From Mycobacterium sp. (GTDB taxonomy: Bacteria > Actinomycetota > Actinomycetes > Mycobacteriales > Mycobacteriaceae), in NCBI GenBank assembly GCA_025963385.1, contig JAOPUT010000299.1, forward strand, positions 1 to 64,000: a stretch of 64,000 bases of DNA, in the 5' to 3' direction. Below the pieces are notes generated by a model. That model was not told the DNA's origin, did not search any database, and was given only the letters and a program-made list of their open reading frames with translations. A program made the position numbers and the translations under genes. Of this stretch, positions 23,501-35,500 are shown piece by piece. Position 1 is the stretch's first letter, and every line of letters starts with the position of its first letter.

Positions 23501-26500
23501 TCGTCGAACGACGGGTTGCCCGACGCGTCGACCCGCAGCACGACGGTGTTGACGAAGAACCCGATCAGATCGTTCAGGGCGGCATCGTCGCGGCCTGCGA
23601 CCGGCGTGCCGACGACGATGTCGTCCCCCGCGCCTACGCGATGCAGCAGCGTAGCGACCCCGGCATGCAGCAGCATCAGCATGCTGACCTGTCGATCAGC
23701 GGCCAGATCACGAAGCGCCGCCGCCGTTTCCGGTGGAATCGTCACCGTCGTGGTCCCGCCCGAGCCGCTGGGTCGATTCGGTCTAGCCCGGTCGGCGGGA
23801 AGGGTGAGTTCGTCGGGGGCGCCGGCGAGCGCGTCACGCCAGAACTCGAGCTGATGCGCACCGATCCCGGCCAGCACCCTGCGCTGCCACACCGCGTAGT
23901 CCGCGTACTGCACTGGCAACTCGGGCAGTGACGGGACCGCACCCGCGACCCTGGCCTCGTACGCCGTGTTGAGGTCGTTGATGAATGGTGTGTCGGACCA
24001 CTCGTCGGTGGCGATGTGGTGCAGGGTCATCGCGACCACGTGGTCGTCGGGACCGACGCGAAGGACGTTGAGCCGCAGCGGAATCTCCGAGCCGAGGTCG
24101 AACCGGTGCCGGGCAGCGGCTGCGGTCAGTGCGGAGACGTCCGCCTCGGCGCAGTCGACCACCTGCATCGGCGCGCGGGTTCCGACGGGCAGAATCCGCT
24201 GGAACGGCACGCCATCGTGCTCGCCAAACACGGTGCGGAGCGACTCGTGGCGGTCGACGAGGTCACCCACGGCGCCGCGGAGAGCGTCCACGTCCAGCGG
24301 TCCGCGCAGTCGGAACACCAGCGGATAGTTGTACGCCGCGCCGGTGTCGCCGAGTCGCTCGAGGATCAGAAGGCGCTCCTGCGCCTGCGACGTGGGCACG
24401 CGCTCAGGCCTCGGCGCGGCGATCAGCTCGGGCCGAGGCGTCGACTCCGCGGTCGGTTGCGCGACGAGGTGGGCGGCGAGTCCGGCGACGGTGGGGGCGT
24501 CGAACACGTCCCTGATCGACATCTCCACGCCGAGCGCCGAACGGACCAGTCCGATCAGGCGGATGCTGAGCAGCGAATGCCCCCCGAGATCGAAGAAGTC
24601 GTCATCGACACCGATGTCTCTGCTCCCCAACACTTCTTCGAAGATCCGGCAGAGGACTTCCTCGGCGGGGGTCTGCGGCGGCCTGCCTGCGGTGCGCTGG
24701 CCGACGGGGTCGACGTCGGGAAGGGCACGAACGTTCAGCTTGCCGTTGTCGGTCAGTGGCAGCCGGTCGAGGATCGCGATCGCGGACGGCACCATGTAGG
24801 CGGGCAGTGCGGCCTTGAGGTGTGTGCGCAGCTCAGCGGTCAGCTCGTCGGCGGCCTCGTCCGCGACGACGTAGCCGATCAGTCGTTGCGAACCGGAGGT
24901 GGTCGGATCGGGGCGGGCGATCACCGCCGCCTGCATCACGCGCGGGTGCGCGACGAGCGCGGCCTCGATGTCGCCGAGTTCCACCCGGTACCCGCGGATC
25001 TTGACCTGATCGTCGGTGCGGCCCAGGAAGTCGAGATTGCCGTCGGCGCGACGGAGCACCAGATCACCCGTCCGGTACATCCGCCCGCCGAGCTCGAACG
25101 GGTTCGCGACGAAACGGCCTGCGCTCATGGCGGGTTGGCGCAGGTAGCCGCGAGCCAGCCCGGCGCCCGCGATGTACAGCTCACCGGCGACGCCGTCGGG
25201 CACCGGCCGCAGCCATGCGTCGAGAACGTGCGCCCGGGTGTTCCAGATCGGTCGTCCCACGGTCGAGGTGACACTGTCATCGGTGCCGCCACCGAGGGTG
25301 TTGATGGTGTACTCGGTGGGGCCGTACAGGTTGTATCCGTAGCTGGTCTCGCTGTCGCGCAGGCGATCCCACACGGCTGCCGAGACCGCCTCGCCACCGA
25401 GCAGTACCAGTACCGGCGGGTGGCCCCCAGGGGCGAGCGCAGCGACGGGGGAAGACTCAGGGGCGAGCGCAGCGACGGGGGAAGTCCCAGGGGCGAGCGC
25501 AGCGACGGGGGAGGACTCAGGGGCGAGCAGTCCCTGGTCGAACAGCAGTTGCGCGTAGCTGGGTGTCACGTTGACGACGTCGATCTGGTGCCGGTGGCAG
25601 TAGGCGACCAGCGCGGTCGCATCCCTGCGCAGGTCTTCGTCGCAGATGTGCACCTCGTGGCCTTCGATGAGCCACAGCAGCTCCTCCCACGACATGTCGA
25701 AGGAGAACGACACCGTGTGGGCGATCCGCAGCCGACGTCCCCCTGCCTTCGCGATCGCGGGCGCGAAGATCGCCTCGCGGTGGTTGAGGTGCATGTTGGT
25801 CAGGCCGCGGTGCGGGGTGACGACGCCCTTCGGCGTGCCCGTCGACCCCGAGGTGTAGATGACGTAGGCCGGCTCGTCGAGATTCGGTGAATAGCCGTCC
25901 CAATCCGGCCGCGCCGCAGCCTGTTCGGCCCGTGCCTTCCTGCCGTCGAGTTCGATGACCGAACACGACTCGGGCACCAGAGCGCCCATTCGCATCGTGA
26001 CGGTGGACGTCGTCAGCAGGCAGACCGGTCCGGCGTCGGCGAGCATCACCGCCAGCCGCTCGTCCGGATAGTCCAGCTCGAGCGGCAGGTACGCGGCGCC
26101 TGCCCGTAGTACGGCGAACAGCGCGACGACGGCATCGATCGAGCGTGGAATGGCCAGTGCCACGGTGTGTTCGGGGCCGATGCCACGGTCGCGCAACACC
26201 CACGCCAGTCTGTTGACGCGCGCGTCCAACAGTCCGTAGTCGATGCGCTCCCCGCCGCACACCAGCGCGGTGGCCTCCGCCGACCGGACGCTCCGCTCGG
26301 CCAGCAGGTCCATCACGGTCGCGTCCGGCAGCTCGTGCCGGGTCTCCTCGGCCTGCGCGACCAGTTCGGCGTCTTCGGCAGACAGCAGCACCGGGACGGC
26401 AGCCAGGGGTTCGGCGTGCTCACTGATCTGCAGGATCACGTGGCGCAACCGGTCCAGTAGTCGCTGCGCGTAGGCGCGGTCCACCACGTCGGGCCGGTAC

Positions 26501-29500
26501 TCGAGCTTCACCCACAGCCTGTGGCCGGGGGACGCCACCCAGGTCAGCGGGTAGTGCGACGCGTCGATCGAATCGTGGCCGACGATGCCGTACTCGGTCT
26601 CCATGTCGGTGAACGTGTCGTCGTCGAGGAAGTTCTGGAGTACGTAGAGGTTGTCGAAGAGCGGGCCACCGCCGGCGAGTGCGCCGTTCTCGCCGCCACG
26701 CGCCGCCACCGCACGCTGGATGTCCCCGAGGCCGAGGTACTCGTGGTCCATCACCTCGAGGCGGTCGGCCTGGACCGCGCGCATGGTCTCCGCGGCCGAG
26801 CGCCCTGGGCGGAGCCGCACCCGGGTCGGCACGGTGTTGACGAACAACCCGATGACCGTGTCGATGCCGTCGAGGTCGGTCGGCCGCCCTGCCACGGTCG
26901 AGCCGAATACGACGTCGTCGCTGCCGGTTTCATACGCCAGCACCATCGCCAGCGCGGTGCCGATCAGAGCGTTCAGCGTGACGCCCGCGTCGCGTGCGGT
27001 GTCGACCAGTCGAGCGGACTGCACTTCGGTCAGGGTGAAGTCCAGTCGAAGCGCGAGGGCGGGTTCGGTGCCCACGGCGGCGGGCACCAGCAGGGTCGGT
27101 GCGGCAAGGTCGGCCAGGGTCGTGGCCCACTGCTCCGCCGATGCCGAGCGGTCCCGTTCGGCGAGCCACCGCAGATAGTCGGTGAACCGGGCCGTCGGCT
27201 CGGGCAGGTCGGCTGCGGTGCCCCGGGTGGCCGCAGCGTACTCGGCGAAGAGTTCACGCAGCAGTTGCTCGCGAGACCAACCGTCGAGAAGCAGGAAGTG
27301 GTAGCTGAAGATCAGCCGGTCACGGTCCGCGGTGCGGACGATCGTCAGCCGGGCCAGCGGCGGGTCGTCGAGGTCGAACGTCCGGAGCCGATCGGCTGCG
27401 GTGAGCTCGGCCACCCGCTCGTCGAGTTGGGCGGGGTCGGTTCGGGTCAGGTCGATCAGTTCGGGCTCGCACACTGGGTCGATCGCGATGGCGGCCACGG
27501 GGTGAGGCAGGCCATCGGCCAGGAAGCCCGACCTGAGCACCGGGTTGCGCCTCATCACGGCCGAATACGCGGTGCGCAACGCGACGACGTCGACGGGCTC
27601 GGCGAAGTCGAAGACGTTCTGGACGATGTAGACGGCGGCCCGCGCGTAGCGGGCCTGGAAGTAGACGCCCTCCTGCAGTGGGGAGAGCGGCCAGATGTCC
27701 TCGATCGCAGGCTCGATCGCCGCCGTCACGTCATCGATCTGAGCTTGGGACAGCGCGACGAGCGGCAGGTCCGACGGCGTCAGTGAGGGGCTCGCACTGC
27801 CACCGTCGACCAACCGGCCGAGCTCTCGCATCACGGCCAGCCAGTGGTCGGCCAGGTCGGCGACGGAGTCGGCCGCCATCTCGCCGTCGGCGTACGTGAG
27901 GGTGGCGCGCAGCACGGGCCCGTCGACGGTCTCGTCGCAGATCGCGTTGATCTCCAACAGGTATGGGGTGCCGAGGTCGGGATCCGGTCCGGCGCGGAGC
28001 GCATCCACCTCCGGCGCGGAGTCCCAGTCGTCCGTCCCATCGGCGGCCCACCTGCCGAGGTAGTTGAACAGGAGCTGTGGGGTGGGTAGGCGCCCCAGCG
28101 CTGCCGCGGTCCGCGGGTTGCAGTACCGCAGTTGGCCGAACCCGAGACCGCTGTCCGCCACGCCGCGCAGACGCTCCTTGACCACCTTGAGCGCGGCGAC
28201 GAGGTCGCCGTCCCCGAGGCCGGGCAGCCGGACCGGGGCGATGGCGGTGAACCACCCCACGGTGCGTGACAGGTCGAGGTCGTCGCCCCATCCGTCACGA
28301 CCGTGCCGTTCCAGGTCGAGGACCAGCGGCGTGTCAGCAACGCCGCCGCGCGCGTGACGCCACCGCCCGATCGCGAGATGTAGTGCGGTGAGCAGTGTTT
28401 CGGTGACGTCGGCGTTGGCCATCGCGGGCACGGTGGTCAGCAGCGGCACCGTCTCGTCAACGCTGAGCCGCACCTCGTGGTCGCGGGTGGCTCCGACGGT
28501 CAGGTCGACCGTCGTTGCGTCCGGGTCGAGCTCGCCGCCGGCCGCCAGGGTCGACGTCCAGTGTTCGAACTCCGCGAGACGTGCTGCCTGCTGCGCACTT
28601 TCGTTGACCGTCCTCGCGTACGACCGGATCGACGTCGGCACCGGAGGCAGGACGGGTGGTTCGCCGTCCCGCACCTGGCGGAAGGCCTCACTCAGGTCGT
28701 CGATCAGGATCCGCCACGAGACACCGTCGACGGCGAGGTGGTGGACGGTGACGAGCAACCGGCCCTGCCGCCCGCGACCGCGGTCGAACCAGACCGCCGC
28801 CACCACGACCCCGGACCCGGGATCCAGTCGCCCTGCGGCGGCGTCGGACTCGACGCCGATCGCCTCCCGCAGCTGGTCATCGGTGTACGTGGTGACGTCG
28901 ACGCGCCGCACGGACACGTGCGACGCCGCAACGGTTTCCAACGACCACAGCATCGGCGCCGGCCGGTGCAGCCGGAGCCCGAACGCGTCGTGACGTCGCA
29001 CCACCGCGTTGATCGCTGCCTCCAGTTGATCCTTGGTGGCATCGACCGGAGCGAGCAGCAGATCGGTCTGGTTGAGTCTGTCGACGGAGCCGCCGAGTTC
29101 GGCCAGCCTCTGCACGATCGGCGTCAGCATCACCTCGCCGAGGTCGGATCCAGAATCGCCGGGTGCCGCGGCGGCCGCGACACTCCGACCCGCGGCGTCG
29201 GCGAGCGCGGCGGGCGTACGGCAGACGAACACCTGCTGCGGGGTGATGCGCACGCCTTGGCGGCGGGCACGGTTCACCAGCTGGATGGCGACGATGCTGT
29301 CGCCGCCCATCGTGAAGAAGTCGTCGTCGACACCGACGGATGCGGTGAGGATCTCCGAGCACAGGGCGGCGATCAGTTCAGCCGTGGTGCCTTCCCCACG
29401 GTCGGCGACTTCCAGTGCGCTCGAGGGCTTCTCGGCGGGTGCGGGCAGAGCGGCGCGGTCCAGCTTCCCGTTGACGGTCAACGGCAGCGCGTCGAGCTCG

Positions 29501-32500
29501 ACCAGCGCCGAAGGCACCATGTAGTCCGGCAGCCGCTCCGCGAGCCGAGCGCGGACGTCGGCGACGTCGATGGCTTGGCGGCCGACGAGGTAGCCGACGA
29601 GACGGCTCCTGCCGGTGTCGTCCTGCCGGACCGCCGCGGCGGCGGTGACGACGTCGGGCAGCGCGGCCAAGGCCGACTCCACCTCGCCGAGCTCGATGCG
29701 GTAGCCGCGGACCTTGACCTGTTGGTCGGAGCGGCCGACGTAGACCAGGTCTCCGCTCTCGGTCCACATCGCGGTGTCACCGCTGCGGTACAGCCGCTCA
29801 CCGGACGCATCGAACGGGTTCGCGACGAAACGGCTGGCCGTCAACCCGGCCCTGCCCACGTAGCCGCGGGCGACCTGACCGCCTGCGATGTACAGCTCGC
29901 CGACCACGCCGATGGGCACCGGCTGCAGGGCACCGTCCAGAAGATGGATCTGCAGCCCGGGGATCGGTCCGCCGATCACGCTCTCGGCGTCGGCGGATTC
30001 GAGTGGGCGGTGCGAGACGTGCACGCAGGTCTCGGTGATGCCGTACATGTTGACCAACTGCGGCATGGACGCCTCGCGGTCCCGATACCACGCCGCGAGC
30101 CGACCGGCGTCCAGCGCCTCGCCACCGAAGATGATGTACCGCAGCGACAGTGGCGAGCGCGTGCGCCGGTCCGCCTCGATCAGCGGGTAGAAGGCCGACG
30201 GTGTCTGGTTGAGCACCGTCACGCGCTCGGTGGCCAGCAGCTCGACGAATCGATCCGGGTCCCTGGCAACCGCCTGCTCGACGATGACGAGGCGGCCACC
30301 GTGCAGCAGCGGTCCCCACAGTTCCCAGACCGAGAAGTCGAAGGCCGCGGAGTGGAACATCGTCCAGACGTCGTCCGGCCCGAAGTCGAACAGCGTCGAA
30401 GTGCCCTCGAACAGCGCAGCCACGTTCCGGTGGGTGACGGCAACGCCCTTGGGAACGCCGGTCGAGCCGGAGGTGTAGATGACGTAGGCGGCATTGTCGG
30501 CGGTGAGATCGCCTGGGGCGAGGCCACCCTCGGGTCGAGAGCGCACGGCATCGGCCAGGGTGATGGTCGGCGTCGCGACGGGCGATATGTCGGACGGCAG
30601 CCGGTCGGCCCGGTCGACGAGCGCGCAGACCGGGGCCGAGTCGGTGACGATGTGCTGCAGGCGCGCCACCGGCGAGTCGATGTCCAGCGGGACGTACGTT
30701 CCGCCTGCCTTGATCACGGCGAGTAGCCCGACGACGAGGTCCACCGATCGGGGTAGCGCCACGGCCACCCTGGATTCGGGCCGCACACCGAGGTCGATCA
30801 GGGCGGCGGCGACTGCCGTTGTGCGCTCGTCGAGTTCGGCGTACGTCAGGCGGTCGGACCCGCACGTGACGGCGACGTCGTCGGCGTGCGCGCGTACCGC
30901 CGCGGTGAACGACTCGACGAGGGTACGGTCCGGACCGCGGCGCGTCCCGGCGCAGGCAGTGAGTTCACGCTCGTCCGCCGTCCGCAGATCGATGGCACCG
31001 ACGGGACCGTCGGGTTGCTCGGCGAACGACGTCAGGATGCGTTCGACGCGTTCACCGAGTCGCGCGGCCTGCGCGGCGGTGACCTTGCCTGCGTCGTATT
31101 TGATCTCGATGGTCAGCCGGTCGTCGAGGTAGGCCACGAACGACACCGGGTAGTGCGGCGCATCCGTTCCCGTGAACCCGCGGAACGACACGGCGCGCGG
31201 ACCGTCCTGGTCGCCGGTCTCCACGGTCGGGAAGTTCTCGACGACCACCATGGTGTCGAAGAAGTCGCGGACACCGGCGAGTCGCGCCAACTCGGTCAGG
31301 CCCAGATGCTGCGCGTCCAGGACGGCGCTCTGCCGCTCCTGAAGGTCGGCGAACGCGGCCGCGATAGTCGTCCGGTGTTCCCATGACATCGGGACGGGAA
31401 TGGTGTTGATCAACAGACCGACGATCGATTCGGTGCCGGGCAGTTCGCCGCCGCGCCCGGAGACCGTGGAGCCGAACACGACGCGCGTCCGGTCGAGCAG
31501 TCTGCCGAGAAGCAGGCCCCATGCGCCGTGCAGCGCCGTGCTCAGCGTGACACCGCGCTCGCGGGCCGTCCCGACCAACGCCGCGGTGGCCTCCGGCGAG
31601 AGCCGTCGCACGGAACTGCGGTGTTCGCCAACGCTCTTCGCGTCCTCACCCGAATCCGTGGCGGGGAACAGCGTGGTGGGCTCGACTCCGGCCAGCGCCG
31701 TCGACCACGCGTCACGGGCCGACAGCTGATCGCCGCCGAGGACGGCCTCCACGTGATCGCGCAACGTGACCGTCACCGGGCCGGGGCCGGTGGCGATTTC
31801 GAGTGCCGCGTCGTAGTGCGCGACCACGTCACCGAAGATCACCGGATACGACCATCCGTCCGCGACGATGTGGTGCATCGTCTGGACGAGCCGGTGATCG
31901 TCCGCGGTCAACGACACCAGCAGGTAGCGCACCAGCGGTGCCTGCGCGAGGTCAAACGGACGTGAAAGCTGTTCGTGGGAGAGCTCTTCTAGCCTCCGTC
32001 GGGATTGCGCGGGTTCCCACGAGCTCAGGTCGAGGGTGTCGAACTCGACGGGCACGTCGGCCCAGATGACCTGGGCGATGCGACCATCCCGCAGCTCGCG
32101 GAAACTGGCGCGCAGCGCCTGGTGCCGCTGCACCACGGCGATCACACTCGCACGTAGGGTCGCGGCGTCGACCGTGCCTGAGAGTTCGGCGATCTGCTGC
32201 ACATGGTAGGTGTCGGTGTAATCGTCGAGCCCTTCACCGAACGCGCCGTGGAAGTACATGCCCTGTTGCAGGGGCAGCAGAGGCAGGACGTCGTCGACGC
32301 GGCCGGTGTGCTCCCACCCGTCGAGATCCGCCTGGGTGACGTCGACGAGCGGAAAGTCCGACGGAGTGTGGCCTTCCAGCGCGTCGCATCGGGTCAGCGC
32401 TGTCAAGGCCTCGGACCACAGCCCGGACAGGGCCTCGACGTCGGCGGAGTCCAGCAGCCCGCCGGGCCAGGCCAGCGTGATCGACAGGACGGTGCCCGTC

Positions 32501-35500
32501 GGACCGTCCTCGGCGAGCGCGTTGATCTCCAGTGCCGATGCGGGATTGGTGGGGTCGACCCCTTCCCGGAGAGCGCCGATCTGGGCCACCGGCTCCCAGT
32601 CCCGCCCACTTCCACCCGCGAAGCGGCCGAGGTAGTTGAACAGGATCTGCGGCGCCGCACCGCGCAGCGGTCGCGACTCGGCCACGTGCCGCAGCACCCC
32701 GTAGCCGAGCCCACGGCTCGGCACGGCGCGCAGTTGTTCCTTCACGGACTTCGCGGCCGACGCAAGCGCTGGTCCGGCGGCAAGCACGTCGGCCCAGTCC
32801 AGCCTGCCCGGGTCGAGTCGGGCCGGGTAGATCGCGGTGAACCAGCCGACCGTGCGGGACAGGTCGAGGTTCCCAGGCAACAGATCGGCCTCGCGGCCAT
32901 GCCCCTCCAGGTTCACGATCGCGGCGGTGCCCTCGGCGCTGCCCCGCCCGGCCCGCCACTGCGCCAGGGCCAGCGCGAGCGCCGTGAGCAGGACGTCGTT
33001 GACGCCGCCGTAGATGGCCGCGGGGACCGAGGACAACAGCGCCGAACTCACGTCACCGGACAGCGAGAACGTCTGACTGCGAACGGTGCTCGCCACGTCG
33101 ACGGCCGGGTCGATGGGCCGACGGCCGAGGTCGGGATCGGGGGTAGACAGAATCTGGTTCCAGTATTCGATTTCGGTGTCGAACCGCGCGGCGGCGATGG
33201 TGTCCGACCACGTCCGGAACGAGGTGGGGACGGCGTCGAGCTTCGGCGGCTCCTGCGCGTCGAGAAGGCCTCGCACCTCGGCCCACGCCCTGGCGAGGTC
33301 GTCGGTCAGGATGCGCCAGGACACGCCGTCGATCACCAGGTGGTGGATCACCAGCAGCAATTGGCCTGCGGCCGACGGATTGTCGTACCAGACGGCGCGA
33401 ACCATGACACCGTCCTCCGGTGCCAGTTGCGCCGCCGCGGCGGCAGTGACGTCGCCGACGTCGGATGGCGAGAGGGCGCCGGTCCTCGTGGTCAGCACGG
33501 TCGTGGCGGCGGCAGCCGCGGCGGGCACCGAGAGGGTCCATCCAGTGAGCCGGGCGCTCAGCATGCCGTGCGCGTCGAGCACCGACTGCAGGACGAGTTC
33601 CATTTCACGACGCGTGATTTCGGCCGGGGTCGCCAGCACCATCGACTGGTAGAAGTTGGCGAGCGGGGTCTGCGCCCCTGCGGTCTCGGCCAGCATCGGC
33701 GTCGGCGCGATGACGCCGACGCCGCTGTCGGGTTCGACGTCAACAGTGGCCTGGGGCGCAGTGCCGGTCGCGGCCGCAAGGGCCGCGACGGTCCGCCGTC
33801 GGAACACGTCACGCGGCGTGATGTGCAGGCCAGACTTGCGCGCCTTCCCCGACACGGCGATGGAGGAGATGCTGTCTCCACCGAGGGTGAAGAAGTCGTC
33901 GTCGATGCCGACGTGCGGCAGGCCGAGTACGTCGCCGAAGATGCCGGCCAGCAACACTTCTCGAGCATCGCGAGGGTCGCGTGACTCGCCCGCGGCGGGC
34001 ACCACCGGCTCCGGGAGGGCACGGACGTCGAGCTTCCCGTTGACCGTCAGCGGAATCTCGTCGACGACGCCGTACAGGGCGGGCACCATGTAGTCGGGCA
34101 GCGTCCGCGCCAGCGCGGCGCGCAGTTCGGCTGCGAACGCGGCCGGATCGTCGACGCGGCTCTCGGGCAGCACGTAGGCGACCAGTTGCTTCACCGACGT
34201 GGCAGGCCCGGGCCGTGCGATGGTGACGGCCTGCCGGACGTCGGGTAGTCCCGTCAGTGCCGCCGCCACCTCACCGAGTTCGACTCGGTAGCCGCGGATC
34301 TTGACCTGGTCGTCGCTGCGGCCGAAGAAGTCCAACGTGCCGCTCGAGTCGTTCCTGCGGGCGACCAGATCGCCCGTCCGGTACATGCGTCCGCCCGACG
34401 TGAACGGATCGGCGAGGAACCGGTCGGACGTCAGTCCCGGCCGCTCCAGGTAACCGCGCGCCAGCCCGGTCCCCGCGATGTAGAGCTCGCCGACCACACC
34501 GTCACCGACGGGCCGCAGCCACGAATCCAGCACGTAGGCGCGGGTATTCCAGATCGGGTGACCGATCGCCGGGGTGGTGCTGTCGTCGGTTCCGGCCCCC
34601 AGGGTGTTGATCGTGTACTCGGTGGGGCCGTACAGGTTGTAGCCGGTGCCGTCGGGCAGCTCGCGCAGGCGTCGCCACACCTCGTCGGAGACCGCCTCAC
34701 CGCCGAGCAGGACCAGCGTCGGCGCGTGACCGCCTGCGTCCAGCAGGCCCTGTTCGAACAGGTGGTGTGCATAGCTCGGGGTGACGTTGATGACGTCGAT
34801 GTGATGCGCCCGGCAGTACGACACCAACGCGGTGGCGTCCCTGCGCAATTCCTCGTCGCAGACGTGCACTTCGTGCCCCTCGACGAGCCACAGCAGCTCC
34901 TCCCACGACATGTCGAACGAGAACGACACGGTGTGCGCCACCCGCAGCCGCCTTCCGCCCGCCTTGGCGATCGCCGGTTCGAAGATCGCGGCGCGGTGAT
35001 TGAGTTGCATGTTGGTCAGCCCGCGATACGGCGTCACCACGCCCTTCGGGCGGCCGGTGGAACCGGACGTGAAGATGACGTACGCCGGGAACTCCAGTCG
35101 GTCGGGCCCGCCGCTCCTGGCGAAGTCGCCGAGTTCGTCGTCGGACAGAGCCTCAGCCGCTGTCCGCGAGAGATTTTCGATCACGGCGGGGTCGTCCAGC
35201 CAGACGACGTCGCGACCGGCTCGCAGCTGGTGGTCCGCCAGTTCGGCACTGGCGGCGTGGCACACCAGCAGCACCGGCCGGGCGTCGTCCACCATGCCGG
35301 TCAGTCTCGCCAGCGGGTAGTCGCGTTCCAGTGGTAGATACGCGGCGCCCGTGCGGAGCACCGCGAACAGCGCCACCACCATGTCGATCGAACGGGGTAG
35401 TGCCAGTGCGACCACCCGTTCAGGGCCTGCGCCCCTGGCCAGTAGCTCGCGTGCGAGTCGATTGATGCGACCGTCGAGCTCGGCGTACGTCAGCCGGGTG

